Of a stretch of 64,000 bases of DNA, positions 8,822 to 17,183 are shown one piece after another. How positions within the stretch are numbered: the stretch's first letter is position 1; the number at the start of each line of letters is the position of its first letter. The notes beneath the pieces are model-generated. The model was not told the DNA's origin. It worked only from the letters and a program-made list of their open reading frames with translations, and made no database searches. The position numbers were made by a program, and so were the translations under genes. The stretch is from positions 21,525-85,524 of IMG/VR virus record IMGVR_UViG_3300042561_002062. One strand, written 5' to 3'. This stretch comes from a virus.

Positions 8822-9622
8822 ATGAGATTTACTTTACTTTTAACTTTATTGTTCTTATCTAGTTGTCAAGTTCTTCGTAGAATGAGAGATACTAAGAGTA
8901 TAATAAAAATAGATAATCAAGATAATAATTTTGTTTTTGATGCCATACAAAGAGATCCTATACACGAACAGACAAGAAATATTATTTACGACACTATATC
9001 TTCGATGCCCAGCTTTAGAAGATTGCAAATAGAAGATAATCATAATAATTCTGTAAATCTGATAAGACAAAAATCACTCGTTGTAGAAAATAAACAAAAT
9101 AAAAGAAATACCACTACATCAGGTGGCCAAATAATCTATTCTGTTCCTGATACTATGCAAGTTGCTAAAAACTATCAAGTATTGGTAAGAATCTCATCTT
9201 GTCAAAAAAATATAGAAATAGAAGAGAATATTTCGGGTAGGGTAGTTAGAAAATCAATCAAAACTTCTGCTAGAATGCAAGTGGAACTAGTAGATCCGAA
9301 CGAGGGTGTTTTCATAATAAAACCAATCACTACACAGAAACAAATTATTGATAGTTCTTTTACAGAGTGGAGATGGAGTGTCTTGCCGAAAAAATCAGGT
9401 GACTATAGCCTGGATCTAGTTGTATCAATAATAATCGGTGATGATGTGAAACAAACAGTTCTTTCTGATAGAATATGGATAAGATCGAATACCTCGGCTG
9501 TTGTAAAAAACTTCTGGTATGAAAATTGGAAGTGGTCTTTCGAAAAAATACTAATACCATTTATCGTATGGATCTCTGGGATATTCATTGGAAAAAAACT
9601 TAATGCTAAAAAAATAATATAA
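8822..9622 (+). CDS. Lipoprotein with C-terminal membrane anchor, candidate unimolecular spanin
   Basis: A 266-residue protein. The N terminus MRFTLLLTLLFLSSCQVL is a lipoprotein signal with the lipobox cysteine at residue 15. A periplasmic part follows: a charged linker with ionised helix-like sequence (about 20-95) and then a beta-rich domain (IIYSVPDTMQVAKNYQVLVR through WIRSNT). The C terminus has a clear transmembrane stretch ILIPFIVWISGIFIG followed by KKLNAKK. An outer-membrane lipid anchor at one end and an inner-membrane segment at the other is the u-spanin plan known from phage T1 gp11. However, the beta domain also resembles accessory domains in Bacteroidota host proteins, so a different envelope role is possible. 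No other lysis gene is adjacent. Confidence 0.5.
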   Translation: MRFTLLLTLLFLSSCQVLRRMRDTKSIIKIDNQDNNFVFDAIQRDPIHEQTRNIIYDTISSMPSFRRLQIEDNHNNSVNLIRQKSLVVENKQNKRNTTTSGGQIIYSVPDTMQVAKNYQVLVRISSCQKNIEIEENISGRVVRKSIKTSARMQVELVDPNEGVFIIKPITTQKQIIDSSFTEWRWSVLPKKSGDYSLDLVVSIIIGDDVKQTVLSDRIWIRSNTSAVVKNFWYENWKWSFEKILIPFIVWISGIFIGKKLNAKKII

Positions 9623-9628
9623 AAAAGA

Positions 9629-10300
9629 GTGAAAAAGATAAAACTAGTTCATATACTCACCGACATCTCCAGTGAAAGAGAAAGAGCTTCTATCGATCAC
9701 TTGATGTGTGTAGAAGATTATGGTATAAAATATAACCCTCGTGTAAATGAAATATACCAAGGTGATGAGTGGTTGGATGTAGTTCCGATAACTGGTGGAG
9801 ATCCATCTCTTTATAAAAAAGGTCATTACGGGGCTTTTCAATCATTCAAATCTGCTTTTTTAGAAGAATTTACCGAAGATTTAGATGCTATAGTATTATG
9901 TGAATGTGATTGTATCCTATCGGTATCAACTGAAGATTTTGTTGGGATTGTCAATAGAGGTATTGATTTTTGCAATAAACATTCAATCAAATATCTTTCA
10001 CTTGGAAATACGCATGTAGGGGGTGAAATACAATCAATTGTTTATGATCTAGATGATGAGTTTGAAGAGTTTCAAATAACTACAAAAGTTATATTAGCAC
10101 ACTGTGTTGTTATACCACGTCACGCACTTGAATATTTTACCTTCTGTTTTAATAACTATTCGTGGGAATCTCCCGATATATGGTTTAACGAGGCTATTTG
10201 GCGTTCAGGAGTTTCATCTCATGCTATAATAAAAAAACCCGTGGCTTTTCAGCACGCGGGTTTTTCTCTAATCGATCAAACTTGGAAAGATTTACAATAG
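9629..10300 (+). CDS. Unknown protein, possible GT-A-fold glycosyltransferase
   Basis: A 223-residue protein beginning at a GTG (9629), 6 bases after the preceding stop. MKKIKLVHILTD, then HYGAFQSFKSAF and DAIVLCECDCILSVS form a strand-helix-strand pattern with an acidic cluster that could be the metal site of a GT-A fold, as in GT25-like enzymes. AHCVVIPRHALEYF and VAFQHAGFS resemble the later acceptor-side segments. The family is not certain. Its last 20 codons contain a hairpin with flanking A and T tracts, so the terminator is embedded in the reading frame. It meets the next gene tail to tail with no gap. Confidence 0.55.
   Translation: MKKIKLVHILTDISSERERASIDHLMCVEDYGIKYNPRVNEIYQGDEWLDVVPITGGDPSLYKKGHYGAFQSFKSAFLEEFTEDLDAIVLCECDCILSVSTEDFVGIVNRGIDFCNKHSIKYLSLGNTHVGGEIQSIVYDLDDEFEEFQITTKVILAHCVVIPRHALEYFTFCFNNYSWESPDIWFNEAIWRSGVSSHAIIKKPVAFQHAGFSLIDQTWKDLQ
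10231..10265. terminator. Bidirectional terminator hairpin inside the 3' end of a coding region
   Basis: A seven-base A tract, arm CCCGTG (10238-10243), a nine-base loop, arm CACGCGGG (10253-10260, with a two-base bulge) and a T tract (10261-10265). Flanking A and T tracts let it work in both directions between the convergent genes ending at 10300 and 10301. It lies wholly within the rightward gene, about 35 bases before its stop. Confidence 0.7.
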
Positions 10301-11179
10301 TTATCTTTTAAGGTCTAGAGTTATTTTGTCACCAGCTACTTGAGCTACATCTCCTTTACCTGATTGGTTGGAAATTTTGTTCAAATGAGCTTTGATTGAT
10401 TCTCTTTCTTTAGTATCACTTCCTGCACTAGTTAAACCATCAGTTATTGTGCTGTTTAGGAAGTCTTGTAATCCACCCTCAATATTATCATCCAAGTCTA
10501 GAATATCAGAGTAATTTTGAAGTCCTTTGATACATTGAACTATCAAACCTTCATCTGGATTTATATTCATACCTTTAGCTTTTCTCAGTGAATTAGCTAA
10601 TTGATTTATAGTTTCTGTAGAGAGTCCATTTATAAGGAACTCGTTAACTTGTATTCTTCCATATCTTTCCCACCAATTTGGTTCTTTTTTGGTTGTATCT
10701 ATCCAATTTAAATCTGTTGTTGATGGTTTGTATTTTTGGTCATCAACAATCAACATAAGAGCTTTATCTTGTCTCAAATTACCACCAGCAGCAGTTTCAT
10801 TAAGTGTTTCAATAAGTAAATCTCTCATAGACTTCAATCTTCCCTCTGCTACTTGACGGTTGATGGTGCCACCACCTGTATGTGAAGTTCCAACTTCAAT
10901 TAAGAAAATTGGTGGAACTTTATTCGAATTAGAATCACCTAGAAATTTTATAAGTTGCCCGAAATTTTGAAATCTAGCGATCATCTTTTTAAGAGATTCT
11001 TTAAGACTTGTCTTCAAGTTTGCCGTAAGTTCAAATTTTCCTTCGCCGAACATAACGTCAATACCATGACCTTCACCAGTTAAAACTACTTCTTCACCAG
11101 GAACTGGTGCGGTTTCTGCTGATTGCACTTCTTCTTGAGCTTCCTTAATGAATCTCAAATAGTTTTTTATTCTTTTCAT
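10301..11179 (-). CDS. OmpA-like-domain protein with capsid-targeting-like N terminus
   Basis: A 292-residue protein without a signal peptide. It starts MKRIKNYLRFIKEAQ, a basic amphipathic peptide ending in FIKE, very like the T4 capsid-targeting sequence MKTYQEFIAE that gp21 protease cuts after IxE. Residues 35-130 resemble a divergent OmpA C-terminal peptidoglycan-binding domain: FGEGKFELTANLKTSLKE, then PIFLIEVGTSHTGGG and NRQVAEGRLKSM, matching the usual GHTDxxG...NxxLSxxRA layout. The second half is helical and unknown. It is the last gene of an eight-gene leftward series. The OmpA match is by eye and is moderate only. An AT element (11197-11206) lies 18 bases before the start codon. 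Confidence 0.55.
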   Translation of the reverse strand: MKRIKNYLRFIKEAQEEVQSAETAPVPGEEVVLTGEGHGIDVMFGEGKFELTANLKTSLKESLKKMIARFQNFGQLIKFLGDSNSNKVPPIFLIEVGTSHTGGGTINRQVAEGRLKSMRDLLIETLNETAAGGNLRQDKALMLIVDDQKYKPSTTDLNWIDTTKKEPNWWERYGRIQVNEFLINGLSTETINQLANSLRKAKGMNINPDEGLIVQCIKGLQNYSDILDLDDNIEGGLQDFLNSTITDGLTSAGSDTKERESIKAHLNKISNQSGKGDVAQVAGDKITLDLKR

Positions 11180-11196
11180 ATTATATGTTTTTTTTT

Positions 11197-11206
11197 GTAT
11201 ATATTA
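11197..11206 (-). promoter_or_regulatory. Putative late promoter element TAATATATAC
   Basis: Read on the minus strand as TAATATATAC inside a T-rich context, 18 bases before the ATG at 11179. The same ten bases with nearly the same flanks occur at 14005-14014, and close variants (TTATATATAC) precede many other genes here. It plays the part that TATAAATA plays in T4 late promoters; this is inference from recurrence. Confidence 0.5.
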
Positions 11207-11211
11207 TTTTT

Positions 11212-11907
11212 TTAACTTGTTTTTTCTACTTTAGTAGGTGATATAGGTTTCAATGTGATAAAATCATCTAACTTTTCTCTTTTCTGCACTCCGTGTGGTG
11301 GTATGTGATCTCCTAATTTTTTTGATAAAACTTCTGATGTTATAGGACCATAAACACCATCGGAAGGTTTGATGTTGTTGTCCCGTTGAAACTGTATAAT
11401 AGCCCCTAGAGTAGAGCAACCATATTGACCATCTATACCATCTTTATTTGGTCCAAAATTACCGAGTATCTTTTTATATTTCCCACCATCTACTTGTGAA
11501 AGAGCTCTCTGTATTGTTTTTATTGATTCTATATCTTTACCTTGTGGAATATATTTTGATTTTGGAATAACACAATCTGTATCAATTAGTTTTATTGATA
11601 GTTTTTTTGTTGTATTATCGTCATATTTAAGATCCAGAATTACAAGATTATTGGATTTTTGAGAATTAACAAGGGTTCCCATTTTGTTGGTATTCATTTC
11701 TTTGAATCTAGTAACACCCTTATCATTTTTTGTGTAAAAATACCCATCCCAGATATTTTCTATTACAACTTTTATAGCTGTTATTTTTCCACTACGAGTA
11801 GTCCAGGTTTCTATATGCGCTTTTTGGTTTTCGAGTAGATTAATTAGACCATCATCAAAATTATGATAATCTTGTGAAAAATATTCAAACAATTTTATGT
11901 ATTTCAT
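11212..11907 (-). CDS. Protein with C-terminal peptidoglycan-binding (PGBD) domain
   Basis: A 231-residue protein. N terminus MKYIKLFEYFSQDYH is another short Lys/Ile/Phe-rich leader of the kind shared by neighbouring proteins. The middle (25-115) is beta-rich and unknown (ITAIKVVIENIWDGYFY). The C-terminal 90 residues match the PG_binding_1 fold: IKTIQRALSQ, GIDGQYGCSTLGAIIQFQR, then GVYGPITSEVLSKKL, with the typical GxxG...T..A...FQ pattern. It has no secretion signal, so delivery to peptidoglycan would require packaging or injection with the virion, or host lysis. Upstream spacing to the next gene is 12 bases. Confidence 0.7.
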   Translation of the reverse strand: MKYIKLFEYFSQDYHNFDDGLINLLENQKAHIETWTTRSGKITAIKVVIENIWDGYFYTKNDKGVTRFKEMNTNKMGTLVNSQKSNNLVILDLKYDDNTTKKLSIKLIDTDCVIPKSKYIPQGKDIESIKTIQRALSQVDGGKYKKILGNFGPNKDGIDGQYGCSTLGAIIQFQRDNNIKPSDGVYGPITSEVLSKKLGDHIPPHGVQKREKLDDFITLKPISPTKVEKTS

Positions 11908-11919
11908 ATAATTATTTTT

Positions 11920-13989
11920 TTATTCTTCTTTACCTACGAGCCACCTAGCGTAAGATTTAATATTTTCTTTTCTCCTTTCTCTTCTCTCCTTTTTATCAGA
12001 TTTATTTTTTTCTTCTTCATCTTTAATTTCTTCTTCTGAATCTTGAGACTCATTTTCTGCAGGTAAAGTTTCTAGATAGCTCTCTAAATAATTCCTAAAA
12101 TCAGGATCTCCAGTTTTTTCATATAAAGCTTCTATCGTCTTTTGATCTAATCTTCCAGAATCTTTAAGGTTATTATTTCTCTGAAATTCAGAAAGTGGCC
12201 AACTATAATCAGCAAATTTCATATTTTCATCTGCCGGCAAATCTATTGATGAGTCTATACTATCTAGAATTTTCCAGACTACTGTATTTATATCAAGTTG
12301 TGAAGGCAGCAAAGAATTTCTGTCTATTTCAGTAGTTCTTACAACTTCTGCTATATCTGATCTCTCTTCACTAGTAAGGTCGCCATAGGTAGGATCATTT
12401 TCATCCATAAGATCTGAACCACTACCCTCTATATTATCCATCATTTCTTCTATTTGTTCATCTGTGAGATTGTCTAATTGTTTAGCATCTTCAATTGTCA
12501 TTTCCTCATCTTGTTCTGATGCATTTTCTTCACTATCCTTAGAATCAAATATTGGACCTAGAAGAAACTTATAGAGCGCGGCGAATGGTTTGAATAGTGC
12601 GGCATTTAGTTTGATAGCATTTTCATGTGTTTTATAAAAAGTTTGAACAAAATCTGATTTATCTATTTCTTTTATAAAACTATTATTAACTTGAGTATCG
12701 ACCCAATATCTTTTATAAGCATCTAGATCCGAACCACTTAATTCCCTACCTCTTAATGCTCCTGAAGGATAAACAGGTTTATCGTATTTACCAGAAGACA
12801 TAGCATCATCAAATTGTTTTTCCCAGAAAGTTTTTAATTCACCACGCATAGCCGAGTTTGTGCCAGGTCCAGAACCTCTACCAACTACAACACGAGCTTT
12901 ATTAGATCCTTTATTGAGATCCATCAAAACAAATTCATCTGAATTCATTTTTACACCCCCTGTTCTAAATAATTTATTACTTCCACCTCTACTAGATTTT
13001 ATTATACCTTTTTCTGATTGTAGTGCTGAAAATTTTTCAAAGAGATTATCAAACAATCCAATTTTTTTAGTTCTTGGAAAACCCGGGAGCCTACGAAGAA
13101 AGGCTTTATATAATCTACCTAATGTATTTTGAGAAACAAATTTTATGACTTTTAAAGGTATTTTTACACCATATTTTACAAAACTAGAACTACTTCCTGC
13201 TATTATTTGTTTCAATTTTCTGAATGGCCAAAGAGCCATGTCCAGCATACGTTTGAAAAAACCTTTAATATTCGACAATACTGTTTTCAAAAAAGGAAAC
13301 TTATCTACACGTTCTTTTAACCAGTCTTCAAATTTTCTCATCCAACTTTTAGAACCACCACTACTTATTTCATCACCTAATTCCTTCTCGACTGTATCGA
13401 AATTCTTTGACACCAAATCTACGAATTTTTTTAGCGATTGATTCTTGGAAAGGTACTCAGATATAACCTTTGCAGAAGCGCCTGAACTTAGCCTTTTCAA
13501 TAATTCTCTGAATGGCTTAGAAATAGCTTTGAACAGGAATTGAATTGGATTCAAAGCAGGATGTGCGAATAATAAAGTTATCATACCAAAGGTAACATAT
13601 TCACTTCTTTTTTCTGGGTCTTCAACAAAATATGATTGAAGAAAATAAACACCCGCATGAAAAATATCAATAGCGGCACCGACGCCGGGATAGATAAAAT
13701 CTCCAACAATACCTCCTACGTCAGCAACAGTATGTAAAATATTTTCCAAAGACCAATCACCATCCGATGTTGTTCCAGTAGCGGTTTTGAGACCATTCCA
13801 GAAACTACCTAATCCACCAGACAAATCATCCCAAGCTTCCCCTGCCCAACTCAAAACTGATTCGTTAATATCTTCAAATTGATATCTATTTTCCAGATAT
13901 TTGAGAGATGAAATGTTTTCTCTATAAGATGTTTGATTCTCAAAGATGTATCCTTCTCTAAACTGATCAAATCTTAAAATATTACTCAT
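11920..13989 (-). CDS. Large unknown virion-type protein with hydrophobic segments and C-terminal PGBD-like region
   Basis: A 689-residue protein. Start MSNILRFDQFREGYIFE contains an IFE triplet and resembles the capsid-targeting-like leaders nearby. Residues about 80-165 hold two hydrophobic stretches (GIVGDFIYPGVGAAIDIF and FGMITLLFAHPALNPIQFLF) that could cross or insert in a membrane. Basic helical segments follow to about 330. A strongly acidic linker (about 500-570) leads to residues about 585-650, where WPLSEFQRNNNLKDSG and DQKTIEALYE resemble a PG_binding_1 repeat. The tail is extremely charged (EEEIKDEEEKNKSDKKERR). A membrane-plus-peptidoglycan architecture fits an ejected protein. 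No enzyme motif was found. Confidence 0.55.
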   Translation of the reverse strand: MSNILRFDQFREGYIFENQTSYRENISSLKYLENRYQFEDINESVLSWAGEAWDDLSGGLGSFWNGLKTATGTTSDGDWSLENILHTVADVGGIVGDFIYPGVGAAIDIFHAGVYFLQSYFVEDPEKRSEYVTFGMITLLFAHPALNPIQFLFKAISKPFRELLKRLSSGASAKVISEYLSKNQSLKKFVDLVSKNFDTVEKELGDEISSGGSKSWMRKFEDWLKERVDKFPFLKTVLSNIKGFFKRMLDMALWPFRKLKQIIAGSSSSFVKYGVKIPLKVIKFVSQNTLGRLYKAFLRRLPGFPRTKKIGLFDNLFEKFSALQSEKGIIKSSRGGSNKLFRTGGVKMNSDEFVLMDLNKGSNKARVVVGRGSGPGTNSAMRGELKTFWEKQFDDAMSSGKYDKPVYPSGALRGRELSGSDLDAYKRYWVDTQVNNSFIKEIDKSDFVQTFYKTHENAIKLNAALFKPFAALYKFLLGPIFDSKDSEENASEQDEEMTIEDAKQLDNLTDEQIEEMMDNIEGSGSDLMDENDPTYGDLTSEERSDIAEVVRTTEIDRNSLLPSQLDINTVVWKILDSIDSSIDLPADENMKFADYSWPLSEFQRNNNLKDSGRLDQKTIEALYEKTGDPDFRNYLESYLETLPAENESQDSEEEIKDEEEKNKSDKKERRERRKENIKSYARWLVGKEE

Positions 13990-14004
13990 AAAAGTTTTTT
14001 TTTT

Positions 14005-14014
14005 GTATATATTA
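14005..14014 (-). promoter_or_regulatory. Putative late promoter element TAATATATAC
   Basis: Same ten bases as at 11197-11206, on the minus strand, 15 bases before the ATG at 13989 of the 689-residue protein gene. The T-rich flanks are also almost identical, making chance similarity unlikely. Confidence 0.5.
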
Positions 14015-14019
14015 TTTTT

Positions 14020-14352
14020 TCAATCTAACAATCCTTCAACTGCTATCAGATAGGCGTCTTCGTAGGTTGGGGCAATACCGTCTGAGCTTGCAAAAATGAA
14101 TTGTGGATGTCCATCTTCTCCTCTTAGAAAATATTCAATTGTTACTTGAATTTGACCTCTATTATTTTTGAATGATTTTATCTGACAATCTCTACTCATT
14201 AAGTAGTCTTCTTCATAGACAAGTAACTTATTTTCTCTATCAAATTTTCTAAAATCTGATTTAGTTCCTATACCTCTTGTTTTCGTATATTTTTCTTCGA
14301 AATCGCGCTGTGTAATATCTTCGTTGGTTGTGAATGGTTTGATGTGTTTCAT
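14020..14352 (-). CDS. Small unknown protein with capsid-targeting-like start
   Basis: A 110-residue protein starting MKHIKPFTTNEDITQ, which follows the MKxIKxF pattern of neighbours. The rest is a single small alpha/beta domain: a strand-rich centre (IKSFKNNRGQIQVTIEYFLRG) and a C-terminal helix (TYEDAYLIAVEGLL). No family recognised. It sits 3 bases after the stop of the next gene upstream, so is part of the same leftward transcript. Confidence 0.6.
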   Translation of the reverse strand: MKHIKPFTTNEDITQRDFEEKYTKTRGIGTKSDFRKFDRENKLLVYEEDYLMSRDCQIKSFKNNRGQIQVTIEYFLRGEDGHPQFIFASSDGIAPTYEDAYLIAVEGLLD

Positions 14353-14355
14353 AGT

Positions 14356-15168
14356 TTAATAAAATGACATTTTTCTAAGGTCGTTAAATGTTGTAAGAAG
14401 GTAACTAACTTCCTTTTTTGTTGATTTGAATAAAATATCAACGATGTAGCAGGTATAATGAGGTGTTGTGGGTGTTATCGGCACAATATTTCTAGTTGTT
14501 ATGTTTATCGGGGCCGATATCTTATAAATAGTAATGGTTTTACTTGAAGTAGTCCAATATTTGGAACCCTGGTTTCCGGGCAAACTATTAGGCCCCTTCA
14601 AACTGGGTGTTTCCTCTGAATACATTCTATCACTTATAATTCTAGTCATATGTGAGAGTTCATTTTCAATCATAGGTATAACTCTGGAAGCATATAAAAT
14701 CTCTTGTCTTTTTTCTTTTGAGATAATAAATTTATTCGAGGCATTGTTGTAAAATTCTGATTCCCAGTCTCCTTCCTCTTCTTGTGTGGATGAAGAAGGA
14801 TACGAAGGTGTTGTTGGTTTTGCTGTTTGCCAGGCGGTCGATGATGGTGAGTTCTTAGCGGTCGATGCTGCTGGATAGGTATAAGACCCCGGATTATAAC
14901 TATAAGAATAGGTTCTTGGGCTAAATTTAGCTAAAAGATAAAAAACATTCTTATCTTCTCGAATAGAAACTTTACAATCGTGATTTCTTAGAGAGCCAAA
15001 GCACATATCATCTAGAACCTTGAAAGTTTTTTCTAAATATTCAACATTCTCTTCTTCAAGAAAATAGATTTGTATCCACCATTCTTTATCAATAGCAATC
15101 ACATCGAATTCTTCTATATTAGCTCTTTCGAGATCTAATTTTATTTTATCTTCTATTTCTGTAGTCAT
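14356..15168 (-). CDS. Unknown protein with Ser/Thr/Pro-rich linker
   Basis: A 270-residue protein in two parts. Residues 1-95 form an alpha/beta domain (VIAIDKEWWIQIYFLEEENV, then DCKVSIREDKNVFYLLAKF). Residues 95-140 are a low-complexity Tyr/Ser/Thr/Pro linker (SYSYNPGSYTYPAAST). A second domain follows with RQEILYASRVIPMIENEL and TPHYTCYIVDILFKS. It lacks the MKxI leader that most neighbours carry. No family recognised; gene order suggests a virion-associated role with the proteins either side. Confidence 0.55.
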   Translation of the reverse strand: MTTEIEDKIKLDLERANIEEFDVIAIDKEWWIQIYFLEEENVEYLEKTFKVLDDMCFGSLRNHDCKVSIREDKNVFYLLAKFSPRTYSYSYNPGSYTYPAASTAKNSPSSTAWQTAKPTTPSYPSSSTQEEEGDWESEFYNNASNKFIISKEKRQEILYASRVIPMIENELSHMTRIISDRMYSEETPSLKGPNSLPGNQGSKYWTTSSKTITIYKISAPINITTRNIVPITPTTPHYTCYIVDILFKSTKKEVSYLLTTFNDLRKMSFY

Positions 15169-15184
15169 TTATAGTCTCTTTTCA

Positions 15185-15946
15185 TTATTTTTTTAATAAC
15201 TCCATAGCTTCTTTGTCTTTCTTTCTTATTTGGTTGAGAACATATAAAATTTTTGTGTATCTCACTTTTCCATCATCACCCTTAATTTCTTCACCACCTA
15301 ATATTTTGTATAGATTATCAACTTGACTTGGATAAATTAGTTTTAATACTTCTTTATTTTTATAATCTTTGAAAGTATTGACAAAACTCCAATCTTCTTC
15401 GATTAAATCGACAAATAACTTCATTTTTTTTATCCATTGTTTGGAATATTCGTTAGCCCAATTATTCAATTCAGAATTTCCTGCTTTTTTCCAAGCCTCT
15501 TGTAATATTCCTGGTCTTTGAGTTACATCTTGAATACATCTATCTAGAAGTGTAACATAATCCATAGACGAATAAACGATAGTCTTATAAAAAGATTTAC
15601 AGATCACATCTCCACTTTTACCACCTTCCCATTCATAATCAAATCTCTTCTTCCAATTCATTATACATTCAGAAGTTAAATCATCCCATTCACCATTGGA
15701 TAACCCATTATAACCAGTTACCCTAACTCTATTTCGCATATAGCTCTGTATTTCAGCTATAAGTGCTTCATAAATATTTGAAGATTTAGTTTCGGAACGT
15801 GTAATGGTAAGTTTATCATTATAAGAATTCTCCAATACTCTCCACCAAGAAATATTATCATTAGAGGCGTAATAATATTCTTCCTTAATTGATCTTAGTG
15901 GGGATTTAAGATTTTCGTTTTTGAAATTATTGAAATGTTTTATCAT
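15185..15946 (-). CDS. Unknown helical protein with capsid-targeting-like start
   Basis: A 253-residue, mostly helical protein starting MIKHFNNFKNENLK and reaching SIKE at residues 19-22, an IxE triplet like that cut by T4-type prohead proteases. The remainder is Trp-rich (WKKRFDYEWEGGKSGDV, AWKKAGNSELNNWANEY). Its start codon overlaps the end of the preceding gene by 4 bases, a sign of translational coupling. No family recognised. Confidence 0.58.
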   Translation of the reverse strand: MIKHFNNFKNENLKSPLRSIKEEYYYASNDNISWWRVLENSYNDKLTITRSETKSSNIYEALIAEIQSYMRNRVRVTGYNGLSNGEWDDLTSECIMNWKKRFDYEWEGGKSGDVICKSFYKTIVYSSMDYVTLLDRCIQDVTQRPGILQEAWKKAGNSELNNWANEYSKQWIKKMKLFVDLIEEDWSFVNTFKDYKNKEVLKLIYPSQVDNLYKILGGEEIKGDDGKVRYTKILYVLNQIRKKDKEAMELLKK

Positions 15947-17148
15947 ATATGATTAGTGAATTGTTTGAAACTATGAATTTTTTTGGATTCTTTAGTAAGT
16001 TCGTATTTGATCTCGTATCTATATTTTCCGTCTGGTAGCTGGTAAGCTTTTTGGTCAATAATTTTTTTAGTCCTACCATCTATACCATCAAGTTTATTAT
16101 ATTTCTGCATTGCTTTTCTTTGAGCTGCAGCTTGATCTTTTGATGTATCTTCTAAAGTTCCAACAGAAGAATTTTTATCTTCTTTTTTCTCTTGTTGCTG
16201 ACCTGGTTGATTATTTTGATTATCTGCTTTTTCTTTTTCTACATACTTTACTGCTGGTTTATAGATAAGTGCTTGTGCGAATTCTTCAACCTTTTTCAAA
16301 GTTTCGGGAGAGACTTCAACACCTTTCAATTTGAACCTTTTACCAAGTCCAAATAGTCCTCTTTTCTTTAGTTGACCAGCATAATAAAAGTGTAAAAAAT
16401 AACTTAAATGATTATTTTCTTTAAGTGGAACATCTTCTGTGCATTCATTTGACTCTGGAATAAATTTGTAGTAGTGAATTTTATCACCTCTTTTTATTTG
16501 ATTGTCCTTTTGATTTTTCAATGAGGGTGCCCCGGCTTCTAGACCAGCACCTTTAAAATATAATTCCAAAATTCTACTATCATTATCGCTGATAGGCAAT
16601 TTAGACTTAACTACTATATCTACTTTTTTGACGTATTTAGAATTTCTATCATCTCTGTAATTTAGGTAAATATCACCACTCTTCACCATTTCTAAAATAG
16701 TATTATCTACTGATTTTTCATCACCAGAAGAAAACATCTTAGATTCTTCAGTTTTTTGAGCTTGTGCTTTTGGTTTTTCAGATGAAGGTGTTGTTGGTGT
16801 GGTGGTTGTTGGTGTCGTGGTTGTTGGTGCGTTGTTGTTAGTTGCTGGTGTTGCCCCTGCTGTTTTTTCTTGAGCTTTTTCACCTGATTCTTGGCATTCT
16901 TTCCTTTTTGGCGCATCAGAAGTTCTGGCATTGGGAAACTCTTTATCTAATATACAGATAGATTTTTGATATTTTTCTATAAAATCTTCACCTGATATGT
17001 TGTACCATTTTTTTGTTCCTTTTCTTTTAGCGTGCCAATTATCTGAAACTACTTTATATTCGAAAGGGTCACCTGCTCTAGTGTATATTTTAGATTCTTC
17101 AACCTCTTCGTTTATAGATCTCAAGAAATCATTCCATTTACTTATCAT
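15943..17148 (-). CDS. Unknown protein with capsid-targeting-like start and Thr/Pro linkers
   Basis: A 401-residue protein starting MISKWNDFLRSINEEVE, with an INE triplet at residues 12-14. Residues 105-125 form a Pro/Thr repeat linker (several TTTTPTTP-type units) between two folded domains. The first (25-90) includes WHAKRKGTKKWYNISG; the second begins near 145 and includes NTILEMVKSGDIYLNYRDD and LPISDNDSRILELYF. A second Asn/Gln/Lys-rich linker (about 310-345) precedes the C-terminal domain ending in KYRYEIKYELTKESKK. No family recognised. The modular linkers suit an extended virion or injected protein. Confidence 0.57.
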   Translation of the reverse strand: MISKWNDFLRSINEEVEESKIYTRAGDPFEYKVVSDNWHAKRKGTKKWYNISGEDFIEKYQKSICILDKEFPNARTSDAPKRKECQESGEKAQEKTAGATPATNNNAPTTTTPTTTTPTTPSSEKPKAQAQKTEESKMFSSGDEKSVDNTILEMVKSGDIYLNYRDDRNSKYVKKVDIVVKSKLPISDNDSRILELYFKGAGLEAGAPSLKNQKDNQIKRGDKIHYYKFIPESNECTEDVPLKENNHLSYFLHFYYAGQLKKRGLFGLGKRFKLKGVEVSPETLKKVEEFAQALIYKPAVKYVEKEKADNQNNQPGQQQEKKEDKNSSVGTLEDTSKDQAAAQRKAMQKYNKLDGIDGRTKKIIDQKAYQLPDGKYRYEIKYELTKESKKIHSFKQFTNHI

Positions 17149-17183
17149 ATAGATTTATTTTTTTTTATATATTAAAATTTTTA

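Noticed and set aside
16780-16860. Repeated GTTGTTGG-type short repeats as a possible CRISPR or tandem array
   Set aside because: They are codon-level repeats of the Thr/Pro linker (TTTTPTTP units) in the protein at 15943-17148; no spacers.
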